From the NCBI GenBank assembly GCA_039621445.1, contig CP154955.1, positions 5,818,785 to 5,882,784 on the forward strand: DNA of 64,000 nucleotides, in the 5' to 3' direction. The notes below the pieces were generated by a model. The model was not told the origin of the DNA. It made no database searches and was given only the letters and a program-made list of their open reading frames with translations. Below are positions 33,995 through 44,239 of this stretch, in pieces. Position 1 is the stretch's first letter; every line of letters starts with the position of its first letter. Made by a program: the position numbers and the translations under genes. The DNA comes from Euglena gracilis. Its lineage: Eukaryota > Euglenida > Euglenophyceae > Euglenales.

Positions 33995-34380
33995 GCAAGC
34001 GCCGGGATTCGGCGTCACCCCCCCCCAAATAAGATTCCCCCTGAGCTGATCGTGCAAAAAAATCCAAAAAATAAGGCCCCCCTGACGGCGCAAAGCGCCG
34101 GGGATGGTGAAACTTTTCCTTAAAAAGTTACCAAAAAGCCCAATTTCACACACACAAAAAAAATGAAATTTCAAAAATTTTCAGATTTTCAAAGGGCAAA
34201 AGCATGGCAAATGTCGACTTGTAGGAATTCCACATGGCGCGAAGCGCCGAAAGGAAAAGGTCAGTGTTTTTGGGAACCTGAAAAAAAAAAATGACGTTTT
34301 TTTTTCGGGCCCGGGTCGGTCAAGAAAAATCCAAAAATCAGACCCCCAATCAATAAGGCCCCCCGGAGGTTTCCAGTAAG
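33995..34380 (+). repeat. Interspersed repeat J, copy 2
   Basis: Aligned with 6040-6345. Carries two mini-hairpins (GGCGCAAAGCGCC near 34090, GGCGCGAAGCGCC near 34235) and CCCAATTTCACACA. Sits in an intron of gene M2. Confidence 0.7.
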
Positions 34381-34399
34381 GGGGGGAGGTATGCAGAAG

Positions 34400-34469
34400 C
34401 AAGGTGGAAAGCGACACAGCACACAGTCGGTGGGCACAAAACCTCCTGTAAACCCACGACGCCTGACTC
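34400..34469 (-). CDS. Gene M2, possible exon c
   Basis: Follows CGCATGTGCAG, 89 nt after exon b. In phase 0 it reads ESGVVGLQEVLCPPTVCC. A donor could not be fixed (GTTTAC after GTGG at about 34450 would give the phase needed by exon d). Low confidence. Confidence 0.3.
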
Positions 34470-34558
34470 CTGCACATGCGGTAGTTCTGCTACACTTGGA
34501 GGGGAAAGGGGCACTTTGAGGAGAGGGCTCACTTCGTTTTGCGAAAGAAATTGCTCAC

Positions 34559-34753
34559 CCCCTTCGAAAAAAGCATGCACTTTGGCGGGTTGATCTGCCA
34601 CGGAGTGCGATCATTCTCGACAAACAAGGTCACACAATTGCCTGCGTGGTGTGCCACCGCCGTCCGGCACCCCACGCCAGGCTGCCATTCCAGAGCAAAC
34701 CGGGCTAAATCATCAAAGGTCCGAATCCCAGACACTGTGCAAAGCCATGTGGT
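34559..34753 (-). CDS. Gene M2, exon b (unknown protein)
   Basis: Sixty-five codons between GTGCACTAG and GTGAGC. Encodes TTWLCTVSGIRTFDDLARFA, then TAVAHHAGNCVTLFVENDRT and PWQINPPKCMLFSKG. It is separated from exon a by a 49-nt GT-AG intron (34754-34802) and both exons are in phase 0. This is the clearest splice pair in the window. The protein was not recognised. Confidence 0.75.
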
Positions 34754-34802
34754 CTAGTGCACGCGGGAAACCAATGCCTGGAGGCGAAAACGGTCAACGC
34801 AC

Positions 34803-34913
34803 CTGACGTTCCTGAACCACGGGGAGGCAGCCTGCTCGGCACTCCCGGTACACTGCCTTTGTGAACTCTGTCACCAGCTGTGACCACTCCCTGCCAGGAC
34901 GATTTGGAACCCA
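34803..34913 (-). CDS. Gene M2, exon a (unknown protein)
   Basis: Thirty-seven codons between GTTTTTGCCAG and GTGCGT. Encodes WVPNRPGREWSQLVTEFTKA and VYRECRAGCLPVVQERQ. An overlapping frame is also open but lacks this character. Earlier exons of the gene were not found. Confidence 0.75.
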
Positions 34914-35317
34914 CTGGCAAAAACTGTCAAAGGAAATCCACGCCATAACTAATAAATGAGCCCCTTGTGTCCCACCCCTACAAAACTTGTTAAACCCCTA
35001 ATCACGGGTGAATGCTCTTTAGGGACAGACCGTCGACATGTATGTACATTTATTTGGGCTTTTTCTTTGGAACTCACCTAAAAATGCCTTAAGAAGAGCC
35101 ACTTTTTGCATCAATGCCCAAATTTTAGCCTTATTCTCATTTTGGGCAACAAATCACATTAATCATTTTCATTAATTCAACAAATTTCATCAGTCAATTG
35201 ATGATGCAATTTCCTCTTCACTGCAGAACTTTCGCACAAATTTACAATACTTTGGAACATTTTTTTTGCCCCCCACCCCGCCAAACCAGAGGTCGCTCAT
35301 CTGACCTGACCTACACC

Positions 35318-35443
35318 CCCCTTGTCCAAGAAACAGCGATGTACCATGAATATGCCATTGAAAAGGTGGACGACACTGTACGCCAAAGAATTACGCTGGG
35401 TGGTGTTTGGAAAAGTGCCGTTGGGACAGCGGGAGGGAGTTGA
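35318..35443 (+). CDS. Possible plus-strand exon (unknown)
   Basis: Codons around 35330-35410 (ETAMYHEYAIEKVDDTVRQR, ITLGGVW) show a clear purine-first coding pattern on the plus strand. The frame stops at 35443. Splice sites were not resolved. It could be a fragment of an unrelated gene or an old element. Confidence 0.35.
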   Translation, partial: PLVQETAMYHEYAIEKVDDTVRQRITLGGVWKSAVGTAGGS

Positions 35444-35515
35444 CGACATGGTGTAGTTGAGATGGGGGGGAAGGCAATCCGTTCAGCCAGGGGAGGGTGC
35501 GGCACCAAGCTAATA

Positions 35516-35833
35516 CCTACCCCCCCCCCCCCCCCGGGAAACTGTCACCTGACAGGTTGGCCGGTACCGGGGACCCTGACAACTTCCTATACTGACAGGT
35601 TGGCCGGTACCAGGGACCCTGACAGTTTCCCGGGCGGGACCCTGACAGTTTCCCAGGTAGGGAATTTCAAGGGAAAGTCAATGAAAAATGACCCTGACAG
35701 GTTGGCCGGTACCGGGGACCCTGACAACTTCCTATACTGACAGGTTGGCCGGTACCGGGGACCCTGACAGTTTCCCGGGCGGGACCCTGACAGGTTCTCG
35801 GGCATGACAGTTTCCCGGGGGGGGGGGGGTAGG
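35516..35833. mobile_element. TA-flanked miniature element with internal minisatellite (318 bp)
   Basis: Begins CCTACCCCC...GGGAAACTGTCA and ends TGACAGTTTCCCGG...GGGTAGG, with TA at 35514-35515 and 35834-35835. The interior is a minisatellite of GGTTGGCCGGTACCGGGG and ACCCTGACAGTTTCC units, also seen once at 30695-30725. Confidence 0.75.
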
Positions 35834-35879
35834 TACCACATCAATCTCAGCGTGTCTGGTGGGTTTAGGATCACAGTGC

Positions 35880-36015
35880 CTACCTCCCCCCCCCTCGTGC
35901 GCTTGACCCGGGTCATGATTGAAGGAGGCCCCAGGGCCAGTCTTATGGGGCCAAGTTTGGACGTTAAGAACTTCGGTGGCCATGCACAAAAGACCGAACG
36001 CCAAATTTGGGGGGC
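35880..36015 (-). mobile_element. Fragment of the 8656-8840 element family
   Basis: After TACC it has poly-C, GTGCGCTTGACCCGGGTC, ATGATTGAAGG and GGCCAAGTTTGGACGTTAAG, matching the 8656-8840 family. No matching right end. Confidence 0.5.
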
Positions 36016-36552
36016 CGAATCTGCATGAAAGGAGAGCCTTGCCGACCCATCCCTGCCCTGCTCAGGGGGTAGCTGCTGCCCTGGTGGCTCATCCACCCCA
36101 GAGTTGGTGGCTGCGACGGGCATCGGTCAGGAGGCAGGGTGGAGAAATCACATAGAGCAATGCCGTCCTATGGGGAAAGGGGCCGGCTGCGGTGGGGGTC
36201 TACCGCAAAAATGGAATCCTAACTTTTTGGTTGCCTCCGTGGAGGCTCAAAGTACCAGCCTCCACGAAAGCTCTGGTAGCTTGGAACAGTTGTCAACTTG
36301 ATGGAGTGTCCATTTGGGAAGTCGGTGGAGAGGTCGTTATTGACCTATCCATTATCCTCCATTAACCGGCACACCAACATCGAAATGATTGAAAAGACAT
36401 GTTTTGCTCGTGTTTTTTTGTTGAAAGATGTTGTAATACGATGATGCAAAACAATAGGATTGTGCTATGATACCCCTTACCCATCCCCTGCGGCCGCCCA
36501 GCCCAACTCTAACGTACCCTTAGCCCCCTCCCCCAATGTGCCTAGCCTCCTT

Positions 36553-36839
36553 CAGGCTTTTGCTTAAAGACCCCCCGGGGGGGGGTACTGGCTAGACAAT
36601 CGGCTGGACACTGGAAAAAAATGGACTAGCCAGACCCCCCCTCCCCCCCGGGGAGGTCACTGGAAAAAAATTCCACTAGCTAGCCCTACTAGCAGACCCC
36701 CCCGGGGGGGGGGGGTCTGCTGTAAATCCACTAACCAAATTTGGATAGCTGCAGTCCAGCCCCCCCTTAGTTGCACTAAGGCTTCTTGTCTGTTTATGCC
36801 AGCCCCCCTGGGGGGTACTGCAATCCCTTAAGAAGCCTG
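36553..36839. mobile_element. hAT-like non-autonomous element (287 bp), 8-bp duplication GCCTCCTT
   Basis: Ends CAGGCTTTTGCTTAAAG and CTTAAGAAGCCTG; perfect GCCTCCTT on both sides (36545-36552, 36840-36847). Same family as 52258-52477. The interior has GACCCCCCCGGGGGG palindromic tracts and CTGGCTAG motifs. Confidence 0.88.
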
Positions 36840-36864
36840 GCCTCCTTTATTGCCATCACCATTA

Positions 36865-37062
36865 CCCCCCCCAAAACGACCCCACCCCCCAAGTGGTCCT
36901 CCGGGTCCGGCCGGAACATGAATAAAAATTTTCTTGAATTAAAATGGTCATAAAACACCTGGTTGTTTGTGGAAATTTTCCAAAAATTTTGTGACCTGAT
37001 GGAAAAAAATGGTGTAAATCACGAAATTCACACAAAAATTCCCCCAAAATGGTGGGGGGGGG
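36865..37062. mobile_element. Possible TA-flanked miniature element (198 bp)
   Basis: Poly-C start after TA (36863-36864) and poly-G end before TA (37063-37064). The inverted repeat beyond the homopolymer is weak, so this is tentative. Confidence 0.4.
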
Positions 37063-37980
37063 TAATATCAAAATTTTGTTTTTTCGACCCCCCCCAAATG
37101 ACCCCTAAGTGGCCCGCCGGGGCTTGGACAAAAGGAGGGTCATTTAGGGGGGCTCTTCCGAAATTAGGCCCCCCACCACCTCACCCCCATGGGGGCTCCC
37201 ATTCAACCCTACTCCCTTTTTCCGAACATTGGGGGTTTGAATTTTGGTGGAGAACAAGAATAAGGAATCACAAGAACATGGGGGGGGGTGCAATTTGAAA
37301 AAACGCAGATGGCTGGACTCCGGTGGACGCTTGACTTGGTGGATGCCCAAAAAAAAGCCAAATCCAGCTGGGTTGGCATTTTTAAACAGGGAGACATTCC
37401 GGTCGGCCGAAAATTTTATTCCGTCCGAGGCCCCGTTGTGTCCCCCTCATTTTTGAAGCCTTGACTGTGTTCCTCAGGAAATCCTACATAGGCCAGATGA
37501 CTTTTGGCCCGTTTTGTTGCTTTTTTAGGCTCTGCGATCTGTCTGTGAAGGTTTGCCTGCTGGGGTGTCCACTTCAGCGCAACAGCCATGCTAATTGAAT
37601 TTTAAAATTTGTATTTCTATTGCGCCGTGGCCCAATGTAACTCTTAAATTTTCATTCTACATGAGCGTGTTTTCTTCGTGGATGCGCAATGAAAACACAT
37701 GTTGTTATTATTGCGCAAGTGCGTAATGATCCCCCACATTAAGAATTACAAAAAAAATAAAAAACACTAATTCGGACTGTCTCAGACCTCAGTGTTCGAT
37801 AACAGAAATTCTTTGCAAGATTGTATGTCGGCACAACTTTACACTTTCAAAGTTAAATGCGAGTTAGGCCGGTGTTGCTGTTCACGTGTCCCGTGTTTTG
37901 AACCATTTTCAAAATGGATCACAGGCTTAAAAACACCAAAAAGGCCTGTTTCCTGGGTCCCAATAACCGCAAATGATATA

Positions 37981-38234
37981 CCCCCCCTTGTCGTATGACC
38001 GGGTTACTGCAACCTGTGATGGGGGGGGGTAACACCCCCATAACCTTCAACCTGCGACTGGGGGTGGTCGCAAATGAGGGGGCGGTCGTTGGTAAGGTGG
38101 TGTTAATTTTTTTGCAACCTGCAACCTGTGACCGGGAGGGGTGGTCATAACACCCCCTGACCTATAACCTGTGACCCGGGGGGGGGGGGTGGTTGTAATG
38201 AGGGGTGGTTGTACGACAAGGGGGGGGGGGCGGG
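37981..38234. mobile_element. TA-flanked miniature element, TTGTCGTA family copy 2 (254 bp)
   Basis: Starts CCCCCCCTTGTCGTATGACC and ends GGTTGTACGACAA plus poly-G and CGGG, with TA at 37979-37980 and 38235-38236. Internal GCAACCTG(T/C)GAC motifs match copy 1 at 12238-12643. Confidence 0.75.
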
Positions 38235-38417
38235 TACGTGCCACCGTGGAGGGTCCCCACAGAACCAGAGGGCCAAAAGGGTGGGTTTCACTGCCGGGTT
38301 TCAAAGAGAATGCAACGTTGCGCTTAAGCGCAATGCAAATATCAAAACCTTAAGTGCGAGTTTGGCCGCCTAAGAGTGTTATTACCCCCTGATTGAAAGA
38401 TGATTCGCTTTCTCCGA

Positions 38418-38625
38418 TGGGATCCCTGCCCCCAAAGGAATCGGCCAACTCCGGCGAAAATGGCACGAAGCAGGGACCCCCGGGGCAAGACTAAAAAAAA
38501 CCCCTGTTGCCAATTTTTCAAAAATTGGTAAAAACTAATCAACCAAGTGGCAAAAATGGGTGTTCGGAGATAAAAGATTTGTGCGAAATGGTTGCTGATC
38601 AATTCTCAAAGTGGCTTCAAAAAAT
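38418..38625 (-). repeat. Interspersed repeat M, copy 2
   Basis: Inverted match to 26625-26815. A neighbouring segment at 38350-38375 matches 11764-11800. Confidence 0.75.
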
Positions 38626-39139
38626 GACCAAAATGAGCAAATGAAACGAAACCAAACTCAAAGATGGTAAATACAACTGTCCAAACCCAAAAAAAAGTTC
38701 AATTACCGCAAGAGAAAAATATTTTTTTATTTTCTTCTGTCCAGAAAGAAATCCCTTTCGTGACTCTTTCGTGATTTTTTCGTGCTGATTGGCAATTTTT
38801 TGTCCCTTTTTTGTGGCACGAAACAGAAATTTCTGCTTTTCATCTCAAAATGTTGGTTTAAAAATCCAACCCAGTGCCAACCCGGTCTGATTTTGCCTGT
38901 TTTCGGGTGCCAACACAATCCCTGTTTCTGAATGGCTTGCTGAGTGGCTGCCTTGGTCCAGAATCCAAAAAAAAAAAAGCGAAACAGGTGAGGAGTAGGT
39001 GGAGCTGTGGTCAGGGGGTCAATGTCCTTCGCATTTACATTCGCATGGTCTGTGCCGCCGACCCAGTATGTGTGTCGGCGGGCTTGTTTTGCGGGTGCGC
39101 CAAGCGAGGCAGTGCAGTGATAGCGTACCCACAGCCAGC

Positions 39140-39323
39140 CTAGCCGAAGTTCCTCCCAGCCCTCCGGGGCACGCTGGCGCTGCGCCGGGGGGCGGGCCGC
39201 GGGACGCTGGCGCTGCGCCGGGGCACGTCCACCTCGCCGGCGCGGTGCACCACGTGCTTGGGGCCGCCCGGCTTGATGACTTGGTGCCCGCCGTACGAGT
39301 CCGCGGTGCGCCGATGGCAGAGG
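39140..39323 (-). CDS. Gene M1, probable terminal exon (basic Ser/Arg/Pro tail)
   Basis: After CCCCTCGAG the leading C completes the CG left by exon 39854-39996, giving HRRTADSYGGHQVIKPGG, HVVHRAGEVDVP and a repeated RRSASVPR unit before TAG at 39140. The acceptor is not a strong one, but the phase agrees and the segment is sharply GC-richer than its surroundings. Function unknown; the tail is basic and low-complexity. Confidence 0.4.
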
Positions 39324-39853
39324 CTCGAGGGGCACCCAACGCTTGAAAGTTTCCCTCCAAAAGCAATTAGGAATTCCTGGTCCGAGAATGTTGGCAGTGC
39401 CCAAAACAGGAACTCCATGCAAACTAACTGGGCAACCATTCAGTTAACTTGGGGCCAAGGTTGTTGACAGCCACTTTTCAATCGAAAAATGGTTTGAAAA
39501 CCCTCGCCGTATTGACAAAAGGAGCAAAATTAACACAAATATGTGCAGATGGAAAAGCAAAGAAGTGGACAGTTTAAGTCAACACTCTGACAGACAAACC
39601 CAGGAAAATCTCTGCACCTTGTGGCAGCCCCAACTTGAATTCCAAAATCCCGCAATCCCACACCTCTGGCCGGATCGAGGTGCCACGCCCACGCACCAGA
39701 GCCTCCCCGAACTGCAATCCGCCGACGAGGGCATTCCTCCGCTCAGCCTCTAAGCCTCTCCGGGTCCGGGAACCCAGTGCCGTGGCGTGTTTCCCGTCCT
39801 CGGCGGCCATACTCCACATCAATGTCCGGGAAGGGGCGGCGGTGGCTCAGCAC

Positions 39854-39996
39854 CGCGAGGAATGGGCGGGGGCTGGGGCGTGGAGGGCGGGGCCGCGGGG
39901 CAGCGAGCGGCCGCGGCTCTGCGCCACGGCGGCGGACCGCTGCGGCGGCGCCGCGTCCGCCTGGATGCGCTGCCGGTTGCTCTGGATGCGGGCCTC
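39854..39996 (-). CDS. Gene M1, exon (unknown protein)
   Basis: Follows TTCTTTGCCGCAG, a good acceptor. Encodes EARIQSNRQRIQADAAPPQR and an Arg/Ser/Pro-rich stretch; the proposed donor is GTGCTG. Several frames are open in this GC-rich DNA; this one is favoured by the acceptor and by phase with 39323. Not recognised. Confidence 0.4.
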
Positions 39997-40299
39997 CTGC
40001 GGCAAAGAAACAATCTCTATGATCAGAACAACATTGCAACATCAACATTGAACTGGTAGCCAATCAGGCTGCGTCAGTCCATTCTTTCACTTGGTGACCC
40101 AAGGGGGGGGGGGGCACTTTATCCCGGGTCCAAACCAACCCGCCCAACTTTTCAAAAACCACCCATGCACGGTCCCCCTCTCCCCAGCTCCCCCTCCAAA
40201 CTGGCCCAAAATCATCAGGCAATTGCTGGAAAAAAATGGACAACTCAAATGTGGGGGGAAAAAGAAGTGCGGTCCTTAAGCAAATAAAACACAACAACT

Positions 40300-41440
40300 C
40301 CGCTGTCCCGGCACACTCAATGAAAATAGACAGGAAAATGGGCAAAGAAATTTGTACCGTCCTCCGTCTGCCCACTTCTTCGGGCGAAAACAAGAGTTCG
40401 ACATCAGGAAAAAAAAAACTGATTCTTGGCAGCCTTGGACCATCGCCCCTCCACAACCCTATCCCACAAGGAAAGATTTCGAAAACAAGGAAAAAATCCA
40501 AAATGTCCAAAACGTACTCAAGACGGATTCACAATCGGAAAAATATGCGATTTTTGATTGTTTATACCAAAACCTATTTGTCGACCGCGACCCGTAACAG
40601 ATTCAGTCACGCATGGGTGCGCCTGGGTGGAGAACTGGCGACTTAGGCCCCGGTCTTTCGTTAGCGGAAAGCGAAGCCCGAGCCCTGCCCGGAGCCACCC
40701 GCTGCTGAATCTGTTTAGTGTCGGTTCGATTTTTCTAAAAACCTAATTTTGTGTCTGGGGACCCGACGCCTGTCTTGAATCGTATTCATTCGCACCCTGA
40801 ACCGCAAAGGCCTGGACGGAAATATGGTCAAAAAAGTGGTTATTGGTGCTCCCCCCCCCCCCCTTTTTTCCTACCCCACTTACCCCCCCCCCCCATTATT
40901 TGGGGCTTAGGCCCTCCCCCCGGCTTCCCCCCTTTTCCTTTTGGCCCCTTAAGGGCGCCACTGAATGGAAAGGGGAAAAGAAGACGGATTTAATGACGCT
41001 TTTTCCGATATAAACGTTGGCGGCCTTGAAAATGGAAAATCCAGCGAATTTCGCGAATGAAACGGTTTCCGACTGTCTTGGGAATCGACCAAACCTTTTT
41101 TTTTTTTGTTGTTTGAATGCCTTTTTGTCTGTTTTGGGGGGTGGGGGGGGACATTTTCAGTTTCAGCGCCTGAAAAAAAAAAAACCCATTAATGTTCGGG
41201 GGGGGGACTCCCAATTCCTTTTGTCTTCTTTTATTTTTTTCCCGGGGAATGACTTTTTCTTCCGTTTTGAAAGAAAAGGAAAAAAAAATAAACAATCTCT
41301 ATATCAAAGAACTGCGTTCTTAAAAAAAACGCAGACCTCTGACCTGAGTCTGCGTTTTCGAAACGACCAGGCCCGACTCAGGCCCGAATAAACCAGACTC
41401 AGCGTTTCGAAACACAGACTCGGGCCAGAGTCTGCGTTTT
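40300..41440 (+). repeat. Repeat L, copy 1 (insertion-rich)
   Basis: Collinear with about 41690-42400 but with an extra base every few positions, for example CTAAAAACCTAATTTTGTG where copy 2 has CTAAAACCTATTTTGT. Its central palindrome (40590-40730) is likewise inflated. Frames here are not genes. Confidence 0.7.
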
Positions 41441-43335
41441 TTTTAGAAACACAGATTTTGACCAAAGCCATGTTGCTATGAACACAGCCTTGGCCCGAAA
41501 TCCGATGATGTCAATAGAATTGCAATACAGGCGTCAAGCCCAGAAAATAGGTTTGACATTGCCAAATCACTCCTCACCCGAAAGCTGTTCTTTCAGATGA
41601 CCAGTGATGACAACTGGTTCAGGACAAACTTGCCGAATGCTTTTTCTGAAGTTCCAGAAAATGATAATCTTAAATATCGTCCTTCCGTCTGCTCCATCCA
41701 GAGTTCAGCCAGCGGTGATCATCTGACCATAAATTTTGGTTTTTGTCTGATCCATAACGCCTCCACAACCCCATAGGACCAAAGATGTCGAAAAAAAGGG
41801 AAATCCAAAATGTCCAAAACGTCACTAAGAATTCACAATCTGACAGGCAACAGATTTCTATACAAAAATCGACCGACACTAACAGATTCAGCAGGGGCGC
41901 CGGGCGCGAGCGAGCGAAGCGAGCCGCCCGGCGCCCCTGCTGAATCTGTTAGTGTCGGTCGATTTTCCTAAAACCTATTTTGTCTGGGCCCGACGCCTGT
42001 CTTGATATTCATTCGACCGAACCGCCTGGACGGAAATATGGTCAAAAAAGTGGTTTTTGGCCCATTAACGGGCGCCTGAATGGAAATCGATTGACATAAA
42101 CGGCGCCTGAATGGAAATCGACCGACATAAACGGGCGCCTGAATGGAAATCGACTGACATAAACGGGCGCCTGAATGGAAATCGACTGTCATAAACGGTT
42201 TCCGATGTCTTGGAAATCGACCAACCTTTTGTTTCCTTTTTTGAATGCCTTTTTGTTCTGTTTTGGGACATTTTCAGTTTCAGCCTGAAACCTGTTAATG
42301 TCGACCAACATTTTGTCTCTTTTTTTCGGAATGCTTTTTTCTTTTTTCAATCTCTATATCAAGAACTGCTTCTTAAACGCAGACTCTGACCTGAGTCTGC
42401 GTTTCGAAACGCAGACTCAGGCCGAATAACAGACTCAGCGTTTCAAAACAGAGACTCAGGCCAGAGTCTTCGTTTTATTACAAACACAGATTTTGACCAA
42501 AGCCATGAACACAGCCTTTTGCTATGAACACAGCCTTGGCCCGAAATCCGATGATGTCAATATAATTGCAATACAGGTGTCGAGCCCAGAAAATAGGGTT
42601 GACATTGCCAAATAACTCCTCACCCGAAAGCTTTTCTTTTGGATGACCAGTGATGACAACTGGTTCAGGACAAATATGCCGAATGCTTTTTCTGAAGATC
42701 CAGAAAATAATAATCTTAAATATCGTCCTTCCGTCTGTTCCATCCAAAGTTCAGCCAGCTGTGATCACCTGGCCACAAAATTTGGTTTTTGTCTGATCCA
42801 TAACTCGTCCACAACCCCATAGGACCAAAAATGTCGAAAAAAAAAAGGAAATCCAAAATGTCCAAAAAGTCCCTAAAAATTCCCAATCTGACTAGCAACA
42901 GATTTCCTTTCAATGGAATGGAAATCGACTGACATAAACGGGCGCCTGAATGGAAATCGACTTACATAAACGGGCGCCTGAATGGAAATCGACGACATAA
43001 ACGGGCGCCTGAATGGAAATTGACTGACATAAACGGGCGCCTGAATGGAAATCAACTGACATAAACAATTTCAGCCTGAAATCCGTTAATGTCAGTAGAA
43101 TTTCAAGACAGGCGTCGGGCCCAGAAAATAGGTTTTAATGGAATGGAAATCCCGACATAAACGGGCGCCTGAATGGAAATCGACCGACATAAACGGGCGC
43201 CTGAATGGAAATCGACCGACATAAACGGGCGCCTGAATGGAAATCGACCGACATAAACAATTTCAGCCTGAAATCCGTTAATGTCAGTAGAATTTCAAGA
43301 CAGGCGTCGGGCCCAGAAAATAGGTTTTAATTTTG
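41441..43335 (+). repeat. Repeat L, copies 2 and 3 in tandem
   Basis: Two successive copies (about 41441-42470 and 42471-43335) share ATCCGATGATGTCAATA, CACCCGAAAGC, GATGACAACTGGTTCAGGAC and TCCACAACCCCATAGGACC. Copy 2 has the GC palindrome at 41865-41966; both have minisatellite arrays. No coding frame is conserved between copies. Confidence 0.85.
42068..42200 (+). repeat. ~32-bp minisatellite
   Basis: About four units of GGGCGCCTGAATGGAAATCG plus ACCGACATAAAC. Further arrays: 42910-43075, 43150-43260, 47075-47200 and 47890-47990, and inverted at 49285-49430. Confidence 0.9.
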
Positions 43336-43539
43336 GACCCTGTTCAAGTCCCAGTCCGGCCCTTGGTCGGCCCTTTGGCCGAAAGGGGGTGGTCCTTAAG
43401 AAAATAATAAAAAAAAAACTTTCCTGTCCCTTATGGACCGCCCTGGGAAAAAGTGCCACTCATTCAGCTGCCTCTGAAGCCATTCCCCAAGTGAGGCATG
43501 GTGTCTCGTGATTATCCACGATTGTTCATGGCACGAATA

Positions 43540-44237
43540 CTGTCATAGGAAAAAATAACATCCGGAAAAAATAACATCTGGAAAAAATAACGTCTGAATA
43601 AATAACATCCAGAGAGGCTTGTCAAAAGGCACTTAAAGGTTATCTAGTTCCAGCGCTTCAGTCACCCGGACTGCGCCATTGTTTAGGTGGAGGGAGTGCA
43701 AAAAAAAAAAAAAAAAACTGGAGCGCACACCAGACATTTACCTACACCCCCCCCCACCAGTCATTGCCAGTTTCCCCCCCAGGACCCCCACAGGACAGGG
43801 TCCTGGGGGGGGGGACTGGCCATAAATGCCCCCCACACACCCCACACTTGACCAGTGTGGGCTTAAGGCAGGTGGGAGGGTCGGACTCCCCCCGGTCCAG
43901 GAGGGGGGGGGGGTCGGGCATATATTGCAATAACTGGGTGATCCCAACACAAACAAATAGCATCTGGTATGAGAGTATCCAGAGCATAACCCATGAAACG
44001 GTACATTCCTTACTTCAAAAAGGCAAGGATTGAATGCAAGCTTGATGGACAGCCTCGTCCTTTGGTAATGATTGTCACAGTCGTTCGTGTTCTTCATCCC
44101 ACATCCTATCCACTTTATACTTATCTATTTTCGACTTATTTCTGGAGCAAATGAAGAAAAAATAACATCTGACTAAATAACATCTAAAAGCGGCTTAGAT
44201 GTTATTTTTTCCGGATGTTAATTTTTTCCTATGACAG
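43540..44237. mobile_element. TA-flanked inverted-repeat element, CTGTCATAGG ends (698 bp)
   Basis: Left end CTGTCATAGGAAAAAATAAC, then ATCCGGAAAAAATAACATCT; right end AGATGTTATTTTTTCCGGAT, then the complement of the left end. TA at 43538-43539 and 44238-44239. Sub-terminal AATAACATC(C/T)G repeats on the left may be transposase-binding sites. No transposase; best viewed as a Tc1/mariner-like non-autonomous copy (inference). Poly-C sequence inside may be a further insertion. Confidence 0.85.
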
Positions 44238-44239
44238 TA

